Shown here: positions 24,515-32,020 of the stretch, piece after piece | How the letters are laid out: each line of letters opens with the position of its first letter | Numbering within the stretch: position 1 is the stretch's first letter | Made by a program: the position numbers and the translations under genes | The notes under the pieces: generated by a model | Told to the model about the DNA's origin: nothing | Seen by the model: only the letters and a program-made list of their open reading frames with translations | The model's database searches: none | Source: Thalassobius sp002708925 | GTDB lineage: Bacteria; Pseudomonadota; Alphaproteobacteria; Rhodobacterales; Rhodobacteraceae | DNA: 64,000 bases | Direction of reading: 5' to 3' | NCBI RefSeq assembly: GCF_049803795.1 | Contig: NZ_JBNAGJ010000012.1 | Coordinates: 16,326 to 80,325, forward strand

Positions 24515-27500
24515 GCGGCTGCATCCGCTGCGCTTGCGCCAACCGGATGCGCGGCAAGGACCCGCGCCAGCACCTCGGTGCAATCCACCGGGATGAACAC
24601 CCGCGTCTTCCACTGGATCACCTCGGTGAAACAGCCCAAGGCCTTCAATGCGGGCAGTGCCGCGCCCGACGCTCCGATCAGCTCGAGCCTCGGCTGTCCC
24701 ATGACCAGAGAGCGACGCAACTGGTAGCCCCCAAGCAGGCTGAGGGTCGTCTTCGCGTCCATGACCGCGCCGAACACCTCCTGCGGCGTCATCTCAATCT
24801 GGCAGTCGAGACCAAGGCGCGCATAGACATTGAGAAGCTGTTCCTGGCTGACCAAGCGGCCGATGGCGCGCTCCCCGTCCTCGGTCTGCAGACGATAGAT
24901 CCGCATGTTGTCGGCGGGCAGCCGGTCCCAGATCGGCAGGAGGAGGCCGCAGATCAGCGTGATCTTCGATGTAGTGAACTCCGGCACCGCGTCGACCTCG
25001 GCCTGCCAGAGCTGCTCGAACATCGCATCATCGATCTCTTCCCAGTGCGACTTCGAGAACTCGGTCAGCGCGAGGATTTCGGTCGCCATGGGCCGCAGGA
25101 GCTTCACCCGCAAGATCGGCACGCCATCCTCGTCCATGAAGGCCGGCGCTTTCACCATCAGGGCCGCGCGTTTGGAGGTCTTGTTCCAGCACAGCGTCGC
25201 GCCTCTTGTGTCGGCGCAGATGGCTTTGACGCGGGGCAGAGTGAGCGGATCGTTGCGATCGATACGCTCCACGGTCAGCGCAGTTGCCGTCGCGCCCGTC
25301 GCCTCATGCTCGAAGATGACCTTGCGATCAACGATCTCAAACTTCTCGGCGCGCAGGGTCTCTAGCCCGACATCGAGGGTGCCTGCCTGACGCGCGTCCT
25401 CAATTATCGCCGAAAGAAACCCGCCGAAGGCCTCGAAGATCGCGTCCTGCATGTCGATGCGGAGCGCGAGGCAGCGGTTCAGGAACTGCTGGATCGGCGG
25501 CAGGGTTTCCTTCATCGTGCCATCCGCCTCATCGAGCGTCAGCCCGGTCATCTCCTGGAACCTGGAGTAGGAGCAGGCGTCGATCTTGCCCGCGCGCAGC
25601 TTGTAGAAGAACTGCCGCAACGCCGCTCGTGCATAAGGGCTCTCGAGGTTGTCCTCGGCGCGGAACATGTTCTGCCCACCCGTCTCGCGTTGCCCCTTGG
25701 TGATGGCCCCGAGCGTATCGAGGCGGCGGGCGATGGTGGAGAGGAACCGCTTCTCACCCTTCACGTCTGTGGCAACGGGGCGAAAGAGCGGCGGCTGCGC
25801 TTGGTTCGTGCGGTTGGTACGCCCCAGCCCCTGGATCGCATTGTCGGCTTTCCAGCCAGGCTCAAGCAAGTAATGCACCCGGAGGCGCTGGTTCTTTGCA
25901 CCAAGATCGGCGTGGTAGCTGCGCCCCGTGCCACCGGCGTCAGAAAAGATCAGGATGCGCTTGGCGTCATCCATGAAGGCCTGGGTTTCGCCGAGGTTGG
26001 AGGAGGCGGCTCGGTTCTCGACCTTGAGCCGCCCTTCACGCGTCCTCGCGATGCGCCGCTTGCGCCCCGTGACCTCGGCCACCGCATCGCCCCCGAAATG
26101 CCACAGGATCTGATCGAGCGCGCCCTGCACCGGGGCAAGGGCACCGAGATGCTCGACAAGCTCATCCCGCCGCCGCTCCGCCTCACGGCAGATAATCGGA
26201 TTGCCATCACCATCGAGGGCGGGACGCGAGCGTAGGTCGCCGTTCTCGTCGGAGTAGGGCTCGAAGAGCTGCGTCGGGAAGCTGTGCATGAGGTAGTCCA
26301 TGATGTTCTCGCGCGGCGTAAAATCGACCTGCAGGTCGTCCCACTCCGAGGGCGGGATCTCTTCGAGGCGCCGTTCCATCACCGCCTCGCTGGTCGAGAC
26401 CACCTGAATCACGGCCGAATGCCCCGCGGCCAGGTCCGCTTCGATCGCATGGATGAGCGAAGGGCATTTCATGGCGGTGATGAGATGATTGAAGAAACGC
26501 TGCTTGTTGCTCTCGAAGGCCGAGCGCGCAGCGGATTTCGCCTGGGGGTTCAGCGTACCGGTCTCGGAGGAAATACCCGAGGCCTGAAGGGCGGCCTCCA
26601 AGTTGGTGTGGATGATCTGGTAGGCATCGGCATAGCTGTCATAGATCGCGATCTGTGCGGGCGTCAGCTCATGCACCAGCATTTCGTATTCGACCCCGGC
26701 ATAGGAGAGGGACCGCGCAAGATAGAGCCCGAGCGCCTTCAGATCGCGCGAGATCATCTCCATGGCAGCAATGCCCCCGGCCTCCATCGCGGCAACGAAC
26801 TCGGCCCGCGTCACGAAAGGGAAATCACCCGTGCCCCAGAGCCCGAGACGGGAGGCATAGGCGAGATTGCCGACCACCGTCGCGCCGGTCGCTGAGACGT
26901 AGAGCACCCGGGCATCGGGAACGGCATTTTGCAGCGCGAGGCCAGCAAGGCCTTGTTGGGATGCCTTCTTGTCGCCGCGGTCGGACTTTTCGCCGGCGGC
27001 ATTCGCCATGGCGTGGCTTTCGTCGAAAGCGATGACCCCGTTGAACCCCTCGCCAAGCCAGGACGTCACCTGATCGAGGCGGGAGGCTTTCCCGTCGCGT
27101 TCAGCAGAACGCAGGGTGGCATAGGTGACGAAGAGGATGCCCTCTGGGAGACGGATATCGCTCCCCTGGCGGAATTTCGAGAGCGGCACGATATCGCTTT
27201 CACGCCCCCCAAGCGCCATCCAGTCGCGGCGCGCATCCTCGATGAGCTTGTCGCTCTTCGAGACCCAGACCGCGCGGCGTCGTCCTTGCAGCCAATTGTC
27301 GAGGATGATGCCCGCGACCTGCCGGCCCTTGCCGCAGCCCGTGCCATCGCCGAGGAACCAGCCCTTGCGCAGGCGAAAGGCACCTTCGTCATCCTCAGAC
27401 GCTGCCATCAGCTGACCTTCGATCTCGCCGCGCTTGAACCAGCCCTTGAGATGCGTCTCGTGTGCATTGCCCGCGTAGATCACGCTTTCGAGCTGCGGCG

Positions 27501-28908
27501 CAGAGAGGAGACCGTCTCGAACGAGGGTCTTCGGCAGAACGGGGCGGTAGCTCGGCACGGGCGGCGGCACCGAGGCCATGGCGGCGGATTGCACAAGTGC
27601 TGTCGGATGCTCCGCCGCGCCGTCGATCCGGATCGCCTGCAGGTCATAGACCTCGTAGACCGTGTCCTGCAACGTGCCATAGGGTTCGCTCCAGGCTTTT
27701 GGCAAGTAGTCGAGCGGGGCCGTCTCGATGTCGTCGAACGGATGCTTCGCGCGTTCCTCGGCGAGCGCACGGGTTTCTTTGCGTGCTGCGTTGCGCAGGG
27801 CGTGGAGGTTGGTGCGGGTCGGCTGAGACGGGACCGAAAGGGCCGATGTGGTGGGGCAGGGCGGGGGGCTGCGGCGTTCCGGGCAATGGGCGAGTACTAC
27901 GGAGAGAAGATCACTCGTGGTCGCGCAGATCGGATGATAGGCGGCGTCAATATCAGCCGGTGCGGTCTCTTCAGCACCAGCCGCGCGCTTATCGATTACC
28001 GTCAACCGCGTGTCGATCGTGGTGCCATGCCGTGCGAAGACCTTGCCGTCGATGGGGGCCGAAAACACGACATCGGCGCTCTGGCCGATCCGCTGAAATG
28101 TCGACTGGAAGGATTTCAAAGAGGGACGGAAGCTTTCGCCGGTGATGACGACAAGCCGCCCACCAGGCGCGAGGCGTGCCAGGGCGGAAAGCACATGCTG
28201 ACTGGTCGCTTGCCTAAACCGGCCCTCGACATGGTTGGCAGCGGAAAACGGCGGGTTCATCACCACGACCGAGGGCGTGATCGAGCGATCAAGACGATCG
28301 TCGATCGAGGCAGCATCGTGGTCAGATACGGCGGCATCGGGGAACAACTGCCCCAGTAGGGCGCGGCGCGTGTCGGCAAGTTCATTCAGCGCCAACCGTG
28401 CACCAGCGATCTTTGCAAAGATGGCCAGCATGCCCGTGCCCGTCGACGGCTCGAGCATCAGGTCGTCGTCCCGAAACCCGGCGGCCTGCGCGACGATGGC
28501 CGCGAGGGGCAAAGGCGTGGAAAACTGTTGCAGACGGATACTGTCTTCGGAGCGGCGCGTGTGAGACGGGGCCAGAGCCGTGAAACGTTCGATCATGGTG
28601 AGGAAGGCCTGCGGCGACAGTGCCTGACGCTGCATCAGCGCGCCGTAGCGCGAGAGTATAAGGATTTGGGCGACCTCGGCCGCCTCATAGGCGTCTTTCC
28701 AGACCCAGGCACCACTTGTGTCACTGGCACCGCAAGCATCTTCCATCGCGGCGCGAAGTGCGGCGGCGTCGATGGACCTGCCTGCCTCGAAAACGGGGAC
28801 GAGGATTTTCGCAGCCTGCATCAGGTTTTGGGCGAAGCGTGGGGCATCCGGCAGGGCAGGGGCTTCGGGCTCGGTTGCAAGTTGGACGGAATGGGGGTGA
28901 GCGTTCAT
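24511..28908 (-). CDS. Strawberry-notch-like DNA methylase/helicase fusion
   Basis: At 1465 residues this is the largest protein of the window. Residues about 100-330 form a SAM-dependent methyltransferase with STGTGMLAIFAKIAG and the adenine-methylase motif NPPF in VVMNPPFSAANH. A strawberry-notch AAA/helicase domain follows, with GDGTGCGKGRQVAGIILD as Walker A near 540 and AFDESHAMAN as the DExH box near 640. A helicase C domain follows with FSDAGGTGRSYHADLGA and IQGLGRTNRTNQA. Proteins of this type are typical of large plasmids and ICEs, where DNA modification of incoming DNA is the favoured but unproven role. The start is ATG 28908; an in-frame upstream extension lacks support. Confidence 0.9.
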   Translation of the reverse strand: MNAHPHSVQLATEPEAPALPDAPRFAQNLMQAAKILVPVFEAGRSIDAAALRAAMEDACGASDTSGAWVWKDAYEAAEVAQILILSRYGALMQRQALSPQAFLTMIERFTALAPSHTRRSEDSIRLQQFSTPLPLAAIVAQAAGFRDDDLMLEPSTGTGMLAIFAKIAGARLALNELADTRRALLGQLFPDAAVSDHDAASIDDRLDRSITPSVVVMNPPFSAANHVEGRFRQATSQHVLSALARLAPGGRLVVITGESFRPSLKSFQSTFQRIGQSADVVFSAPIDGKVFARHGTTIDTRLTVIDKRAAGAEETAPADIDAAYHPICATTSDLLSVVLAHCPERRSPPPCPTTSALSVPSQPTRTNLHALRNAARKETRALAEERAKHPFDDIETAPLDYLPKAWSEPYGTLQDTVYEVYDLQAIRIDGAAEHPTALVQSAAMASVPPPVPSYRPVLPKTLVRDGLLSAPQLESVIYAGNAHETHLKGWFKRGEIEGQLMAASEDDEGAFRLRKGWFLGDGTGCGKGRQVAGIILDNWLQGRRRAVWVSKSDKLIEDARRDWMALGGRESDIVPLSKFRQGSDIRLPEGILFVTYATLRSAERDGKASRLDQVTSWLGEGFNGVIAFDESHAMANAAGEKSDRGDKKASQQGLAGLALQNAVPDARVLYVSATGATVVGNLAYASRLGLWGTGDFPFVTRAEFVAAMEAGGIAAMEMISRDLKALGLYLARSLSYAGVEYEMLVHELTPAQIAIYDSYADAYQIIHTNLEAALQASGISSETGTLNPQAKSAARSAFESNKQRFFNHLITAMKCPSLIHAIEADLAAGHSAVIQVVSTSEAVMERRLEEIPPSEWDDLQVDFTPRENIMDYLMHSFPTQLFEPYSDENGDLRSRPALDGDGNPIICREAERRRDELVEHLGALAPVQGALDQILWHFGGDAVAEVTGRKRRIARTREGRLKVENRAASSNLGETQAFMDDAKRILIFSDAGGTGRSYHADLGAKNQRLRVHYLLEPGWKADNAIQGLGRTNRTNQAQPPLFRPVATDVKGEKRFLSTIARRLDTLGAITKGQRETGGQNMFRAEDNLESPYARAALRQFFYKLRAGKIDACSYSRFQEMTGLTLDEADGTMKETLPPIQQFLNRCLALRIDMQDAIFEAFGGFLSAIIEDARQAGTLDVGLETLRAEKFEIVDRKVIFEHEATGATATALTVERIDRNDPLTLPRVKAICADTRGATLCWNKTSKRAALMVKAPAFMDEDGVPILRVKLLRPMATEILALTEFSKSHWEEIDDAMFEQLWQAEVDAVPEFTTSKITLICGLLLPIWDRLPADNMRIYRLQTEDGERAIGRLVSQEQLLNVYARLGLDCQIEMTPQEVFGAVMDAKTTLSLLGGYQLRRSLVMGQPRLELIGASGAALPALKALGCFTEVIQWKTRVFIPVDCTEVLARVLAAHPVGASAADAAA

Positions 28909-29423
28909 CGGCAATCTCCGGGGTTGAGGGTTGGCCCCGAGCCCCGCGTGCACTCTCTCACCCGGGAGGGGTCACCCCTCCCGCCCTGTCTCTCACTCTT
29001 TCATGGCCTCGAAAACTGAAGTCTTGGCAGCGAAAACTTATCCACAAAATCTGGGGATGACGCTGTGGGCGTTGTCGCGCAAACCCATGCCAGGCTGCTG
29101 GGACACGGCCGTGCCTGCATTTTGGGCACCTCCAGCGAAACGGACCCGACACACAGCAAGCTCGGGGACCGAATGGTCAACGAGGAGAAATCGCAAGAGC
29201 TCAGAATGGGGATCTGCAAATAAAAAGGCGACATCCGGGAGGAGGTGGATGCCGCCGATTATTCCGGATCGGCTCAGGGAGGAGGAGAGAACCGATCACA
29301 AGAGCGAACATAGGAGCAATGCTGCAGTCGCACAATGGGCGGGCTATGACTTTTCTGCAATGCAGCAATGCATGTCCGCGATCGGGTGCTGCCCATAGTT
29401 CCGGTGTGTGGCGGCGAGTTATT
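28909..29423. other. Gene-free gap with a perfect GC-rich hairpin
   Basis: The 515 bases upstream of the methylase/helicase gene contain no supported gene. At 28963-28983, 55 bases before the start codon, CGGGAGGGG and CCCCTCCCG form a perfect 9-pair stem around TCA. The remainder (29000-29423) shows short open frames only. It may hold the promoter of the helicase-toprim operon. Confidence 0.55.
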
Positions 29424-30059
29424 CTATGGATATGCGGTCAATGCACCGGTCGCGGGTGGCGCATGGGGATCGGACCGAGGAACGGCATTCCGCGCCTCCG
29501 GCAAACAATGCGTCTCATAGGCGCCAACAAACCCCCAGCAAGCGTCGATCTCCTCGCCACCCTGTTCGACGATGTAACCATAGACACGCCCACCAAGGTA
29601 AGAATCGTAGTCGGCGGTCTCACCACGTAAGATGTCTACAGCCTGTTCGCGCAGGGCCTTGGTCACGCGTTTTACACCGAATTCCTTTCGGACCGCTTCG
29701 AGCGTCACGTAGACGTAACCGACCTGCCCAGAATCCCACGGGCAGTGGAACCCGACGGTGTTCATCGCGAGACCGGAATGGTCATAGAGAAACACAGGCA
29801 GAATGATTGCCTTCCGCTCGGCGCGGTCCCGCAGACGATCCATCGAGAGATCGCTCTGATCCGAGACGCCCGCAAGATCGCGCAGGAACGCCTCAGGGCT
29901 GTCGTACTGATGGCTGTCACCCAGCCGATAGCGGCGGTGCCAGCAGATCAGCGTACCGAGGTTGCACCACTCTCGTGGGTCCTCAGCGTCGGGGTCGTGG
30001 TAGATCTTGATCGTGTGGCCCTGGTGGACCTCCTCGTAGACGGGATCTTGCATGTCCAT
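29424..30059 (-). CDS. Conserved hypothetical protein of phage/plasmid type
   Basis: The 211-residue protein has an N-terminal EVHQGHTIKIYHDPDAEDP, then WCNLGTLICWHRRYRLGD near 31-48 and LPVFLYDHSGLAMNTVGFHC near 93-112. I recall this pattern from unnamed proteins on phages and plasmids, where a WCN-GT-CWHRRY-LGD core is kept; no function is assigned. The C-terminal tail after residue 190 is Pro/Ala-rich and probably disordered. The start ATG 30059 has AAAGGA 5 bases upstream. It belongs to the minus-strand accessory cluster and is separated from its neighbour by a hairpin. Confidence 0.75.
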   Translation of the reverse strand: MDMQDPVYEEVHQGHTIKIYHDPDAEDPREWCNLGTLICWHRRYRLGDSHQYDSPEAFLRDLAGVSDQSDLSMDRLRDRAERKAIILPVFLYDHSGLAMNTVGFHCPWDSGQVGYVYVTLEAVRKEFGVKRVTKALREQAVDILRGETADYDSYLGGRVYGYIVEQGGEEIDACWGFVGAYETHCLPEARNAVPRSDPHAPPATGALTAYP

Positions 30060-30077
30060 GTCCTTTCTCGAAACGCA

Positions 30078-30116
30078 ATCGACCCGCCAAGCCGGTTGTG
30101 GCGCAGGCGGGTCGAT
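30078..30116 (-). promoter_or_regulatory. Long-stem hairpin in the leader of the hypothetical gene
   Basis: ATCGACCCGCC (30078-30088) and GGCGGGTCGAT (30106-30116) pair perfectly over 11 bases around a 17-base loop. The stem begins 19 bases upstream of the ATG at 30059 and 43 bases after the stop of the DUF6915 gene's reading direction neighbour. No T-run follows. Confidence 0.6.
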
Positions 30117-30158
30117 CTGGATGGGATCAGATGGTTGGTGAGTTTGCCGCCCGGCGGA

Positions 30159-30635
30159 TCAGGCGGCGGCGCGATTCTGGCGATGCTGGACGTGCTCGAC
30201 AGAGACCTTGAGAAGCCAATCCTCAAAGCCAAGAATGGTCTGGTGACCCGCAACCGCCTGGACCCAGGCCGCACGCGGATCGCTGCCGATCTGCGTCGGG
30301 TCGTTGTCGATCCGGCCATTGGCCATCCACGGTTCGGGTTGTATGCGTCCGAGCCAGTCAGCCAGTGACGGGATACGCCCCTGGCAGTCTTCGCGCACAT
30401 GCTGCTCGCCGATCCAGCGGATCGGAACGACCCGGCCCGCGCTGTTGATCAGGCTGCGACCGAACACCCGCTCGGCATCATAAATCCCGACCGTATGATG
30501 TTTTTGGGCTCTGTGAACAAAGAGACCTAGGTGCTCTTTAGATGAGTCAAACCAGTCATGCACATGTTGGTAATCATCTGGAACACCGCCAAATCTACGG
30601 GCCGAGCTTTCGGCGTGGTGGAGAGGATGTGCCAT
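30159..30635 (-). CDS. DUF6915 family protein
   Basis: The 158-residue protein begins MAHPLHHAESSARRFGG and continues with HVHDWFDSSKEHL, HHTVGIYDAERVFG and WIGEQHVREDC. This is the pattern of DUF6915 proteins found on phages and plasmids. The His-rich opening could bind metal, but function is unknown. I take ATG 30635, which follows GAGGGG with a 7-base spacer and sits 1 base after the DUF6878 stop, over the in-frame ATG at 30650. The two genes form an operon. Confidence 0.8.
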   Translation of the reverse strand: MAHPLHHAESSARRFGGVPDDYQHVHDWFDSSKEHLGLFVHRAQKHHTVGIYDAERVFGRSLINSAGRVVPIRWIGEQHVREDCQGRIPSLADWLGRIQPEPWMANGRIDNDPTQIGSDPRAAWVQAVAGHQTILGFEDWLLKVSVEHVQHRQNRAAA

Positions 30636-30636
30636 G

Positions 30637-31020
30637 TCAGAGCCCCTCATGTTCTGTGGTGTCGGTCTCGATGAAGCGGTTCGAGTGGCTGACATCGATC
30701 TTGTCCGTCTCGAGCGCCCAGGTCAATTCGCCATAGCCGCCCTCGTTGTTTTCGAAGCCAGGGCTCAGCGCATAGGCAAAGTCCCAGCCGAAATCTTCGA
30801 CCCGTCGCCGCAGCTCTTCTGTCAGGGTAATCGTGTCAGGCGTCACGACGACCTCCTCGACATTGCCGGAATCGCCATAGCCTTCATATTGCACGTCGAG
30901 GCCGGTCACGCCGAGGCCGCGCAGTTCGGTGAGAAGCGCCGCGCGGGTCTCGACCCGCTGTTCGGCTGCCCGTCTCTGGGCTTCGAGCATCTGCGCGTAG
31001 AAATCATTTGCTTGTGTCAT
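30637..31020 (-). CDS. DUF6878 family protein
   Basis: The 127-residue protein has a coiled-coil-like N-terminus (residues 1-30), then the GVTGLDVQYEGYGDSGNVE segment near 36-54 and a C-terminal GFENNEGGYGELTWALET near 90-108, followed by HSNRFIETDTTEHEG. These are the landmarks of DUF6878, which is often linked to DUF6915 as here. Function is unknown. The protein is very acidic. Start ATG 31020; the leader holds an imperfect GCCCC/GGGGC hairpin at about 31075-31100. Confidence 0.8.
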   Translation of the reverse strand: MTQANDFYAQMLEAQRRAAEQRVETRAALLTELRGLGVTGLDVQYEGYGDSGNVEEVVVTPDTITLTEELRRRVEDFGWDFAYALSPGFENNEGGYGELTWALETDKIDVSHSNRFIETDTTEHEGL

Positions 31021-31100
31021 ATCTTCGGTCCTTTGGAATTGAGGGAGGGTGAGGGCGACCGTCTTGCATGCCGCGCCCCGGAGGTTTCCTTTGGGGGGCT

Positions 31101-31397
31101 TCAGGCCGCAGCGTCGCCGCGTTTCTCAGCCGTCCGGTCAACCAGGTTGAAATACAAATTCTCGGTCGCGCGCTTGAACCCCGGCGGTTTGCGCGGAGCG
31201 AGGCAGCGCACCGAGGCGCTGCAGCTCTCGCCGTGCTCCATCGCGAACTGCGTCACTTGGTCGATCAGATCATCCATGCCCGCGGCCTCGATGCGCTTTT
31301 CGGGGTAGTTCGCCAGCATCTGGAACTGGGTGACGACGAAGGCGCCATCGCGATGTGCGGGATAGAGGGTGATCTGGTAGTCGAGTGTCTTGGCCAT
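31101..31397 (-). CDS. Small hypothetical protein of the accessory cluster
   Basis: The 98-residue protein is not assigned to any family I know. It reads ITLYPAHRDGAFVVTQFQML near 9-28 and has a helical middle (GMDDLIDQVTQFAMEHGES) and a basic C-terminal end. The start ATG 31397 has AGGAGA 8 bases upstream, and codon use matches its neighbours, so it is probably real. Its leader element at 31444-31487 is a paralogue of the one before the DUF3768 gene. Confidence 0.7.
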   Translation of the reverse strand: MAKTLDYQITLYPAHRDGAFVVTQFQMLANYPEKRIEAAGMDDLIDQVTQFAMEHGESCSASVRCLAPRKPPGFKRATENLYFNLVDRTAEKRGDAAA

Positions 31398-31443
31398 CTC
31401 TGGTCTCCTGCGGCAGGCCGGACACGATCATCGCGCCCCTTGG

Positions 31444-31487
31444 AACCCGCCAGCCCGAAAGGACCGCCCTTTGTGCAAGGGCGATCC
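31444..31487 (-). promoter_or_regulatory. Twin leader element, copy 1
   Basis: The plus strand reads AACCCGCCAGCCCGAAA followed by a hairpin GGACCGCCCTT-TGTGC-AAGGGCGATCC (31461-31487). The stem has one mismatch on the plus strand but a G-U pair on the minus-strand RNA. It lies 47 bases upstream of the ATG at 31397, the same distance as copy 2 from its gene. Confidence 0.6.
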
Positions 31488-31513
31488 GTGGCGATGTCGG
31501 TGAAAAAGGGGCG

Positions 31514-31894
31514 TCAGTATTCCGACGGCAGAAGCAGGGTCAGGACCCGGCGCGTCTGATCAGGATCGGAGGGCTCAGGCGAGCCATAGGTGTAGTCGAC
31601 GTCGTACAGGTCGATCTTGAACCAGACCTTCGTGCCGTCGAGGTCGATGACGCCCATCTCGTGCCATCCTTGCGGGTCGCTGTCAGCGTTGAACGCGTCA
31701 AATGAAGCCACGCTGCGGGTGAGAGCAAGCTGGGCATCGGGCCCAAGCGCTGCAACGCCACGGGTCATCACGAACTGGCCCTGCGGGGCATCGGTGACGA
31801 GGATATTGCCAAGGATAGAGCGACGAAAGGCGTCATTCTGCGAAGCGACGAGTGCGGCTTCCTTAACGGGATCGAGGTCAAGTGTGGTGGTCAT
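31514..31894 (-). CDS. DUF3768 domain-containing protein
   Basis: The 126-residue protein matches DUF3768. It has SQNDAFRRSILGN near 19-31, MTRGVAALG near 45, a central FDAFNADSDPQGWHEMGVIDL, and a C-terminal VWFKIDLYDVDYTYGSPEPS block ending in DQTRRVLTLLLPSEY. The family is confined to plasmids and phages of alphaproteobacteria and has no known function. The start is ATG 31894; a further-upstream in-frame Met lies within the hairpin element and is not used. Part of the minus-strand accessory cluster. Confidence 0.88.
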   Translation of the reverse strand: MTTTLDLDPVKEAALVASQNDAFRRSILGNILVTDAPQGQFVMTRGVAALGPDAQLALTRSVASFDAFNADSDPQGWHEMGVIDLDGTKVWFKIDLYDVDYTYGSPEPSDPDQTRRVLTLLLPSEY

Positions 31895-31940
31895 GGGATA
31901 TCTCCGGGACGGGCCCGCCGATCCGATATCGGCTGTTGGT

Positions 31941-31984
31941 AACCCGTCAGCCGGAAAGGGCCGCCCTCGATGTGAGGACGGCCC
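31941..31984 (-). promoter_or_regulatory. Twin leader element, copy 2
   Basis: AACCCGTCAGCCGGAAA leads into a hairpin GGGCCGCCCT-CGATGTG-AGGACGGCCC (31958-31984). As in copy 1, the only imperfect position is a G-U pair in minus-strand RNA. The element starts 47 bases from the DUF3768 ATG. Confidence 0.6.
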
Positions 31985-32020
31985 AAGGCTCATGTCGTGA
32001 TCAGGTCAGCGTGCGGCTCG

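Noticed and set aside
24382..28359. Long plus-strand frames opposite the strawberry-notch gene, up to 476 residues
   Set aside because: They are antisense shadows of a strongly supported helicase gene in GC-rich DNA.
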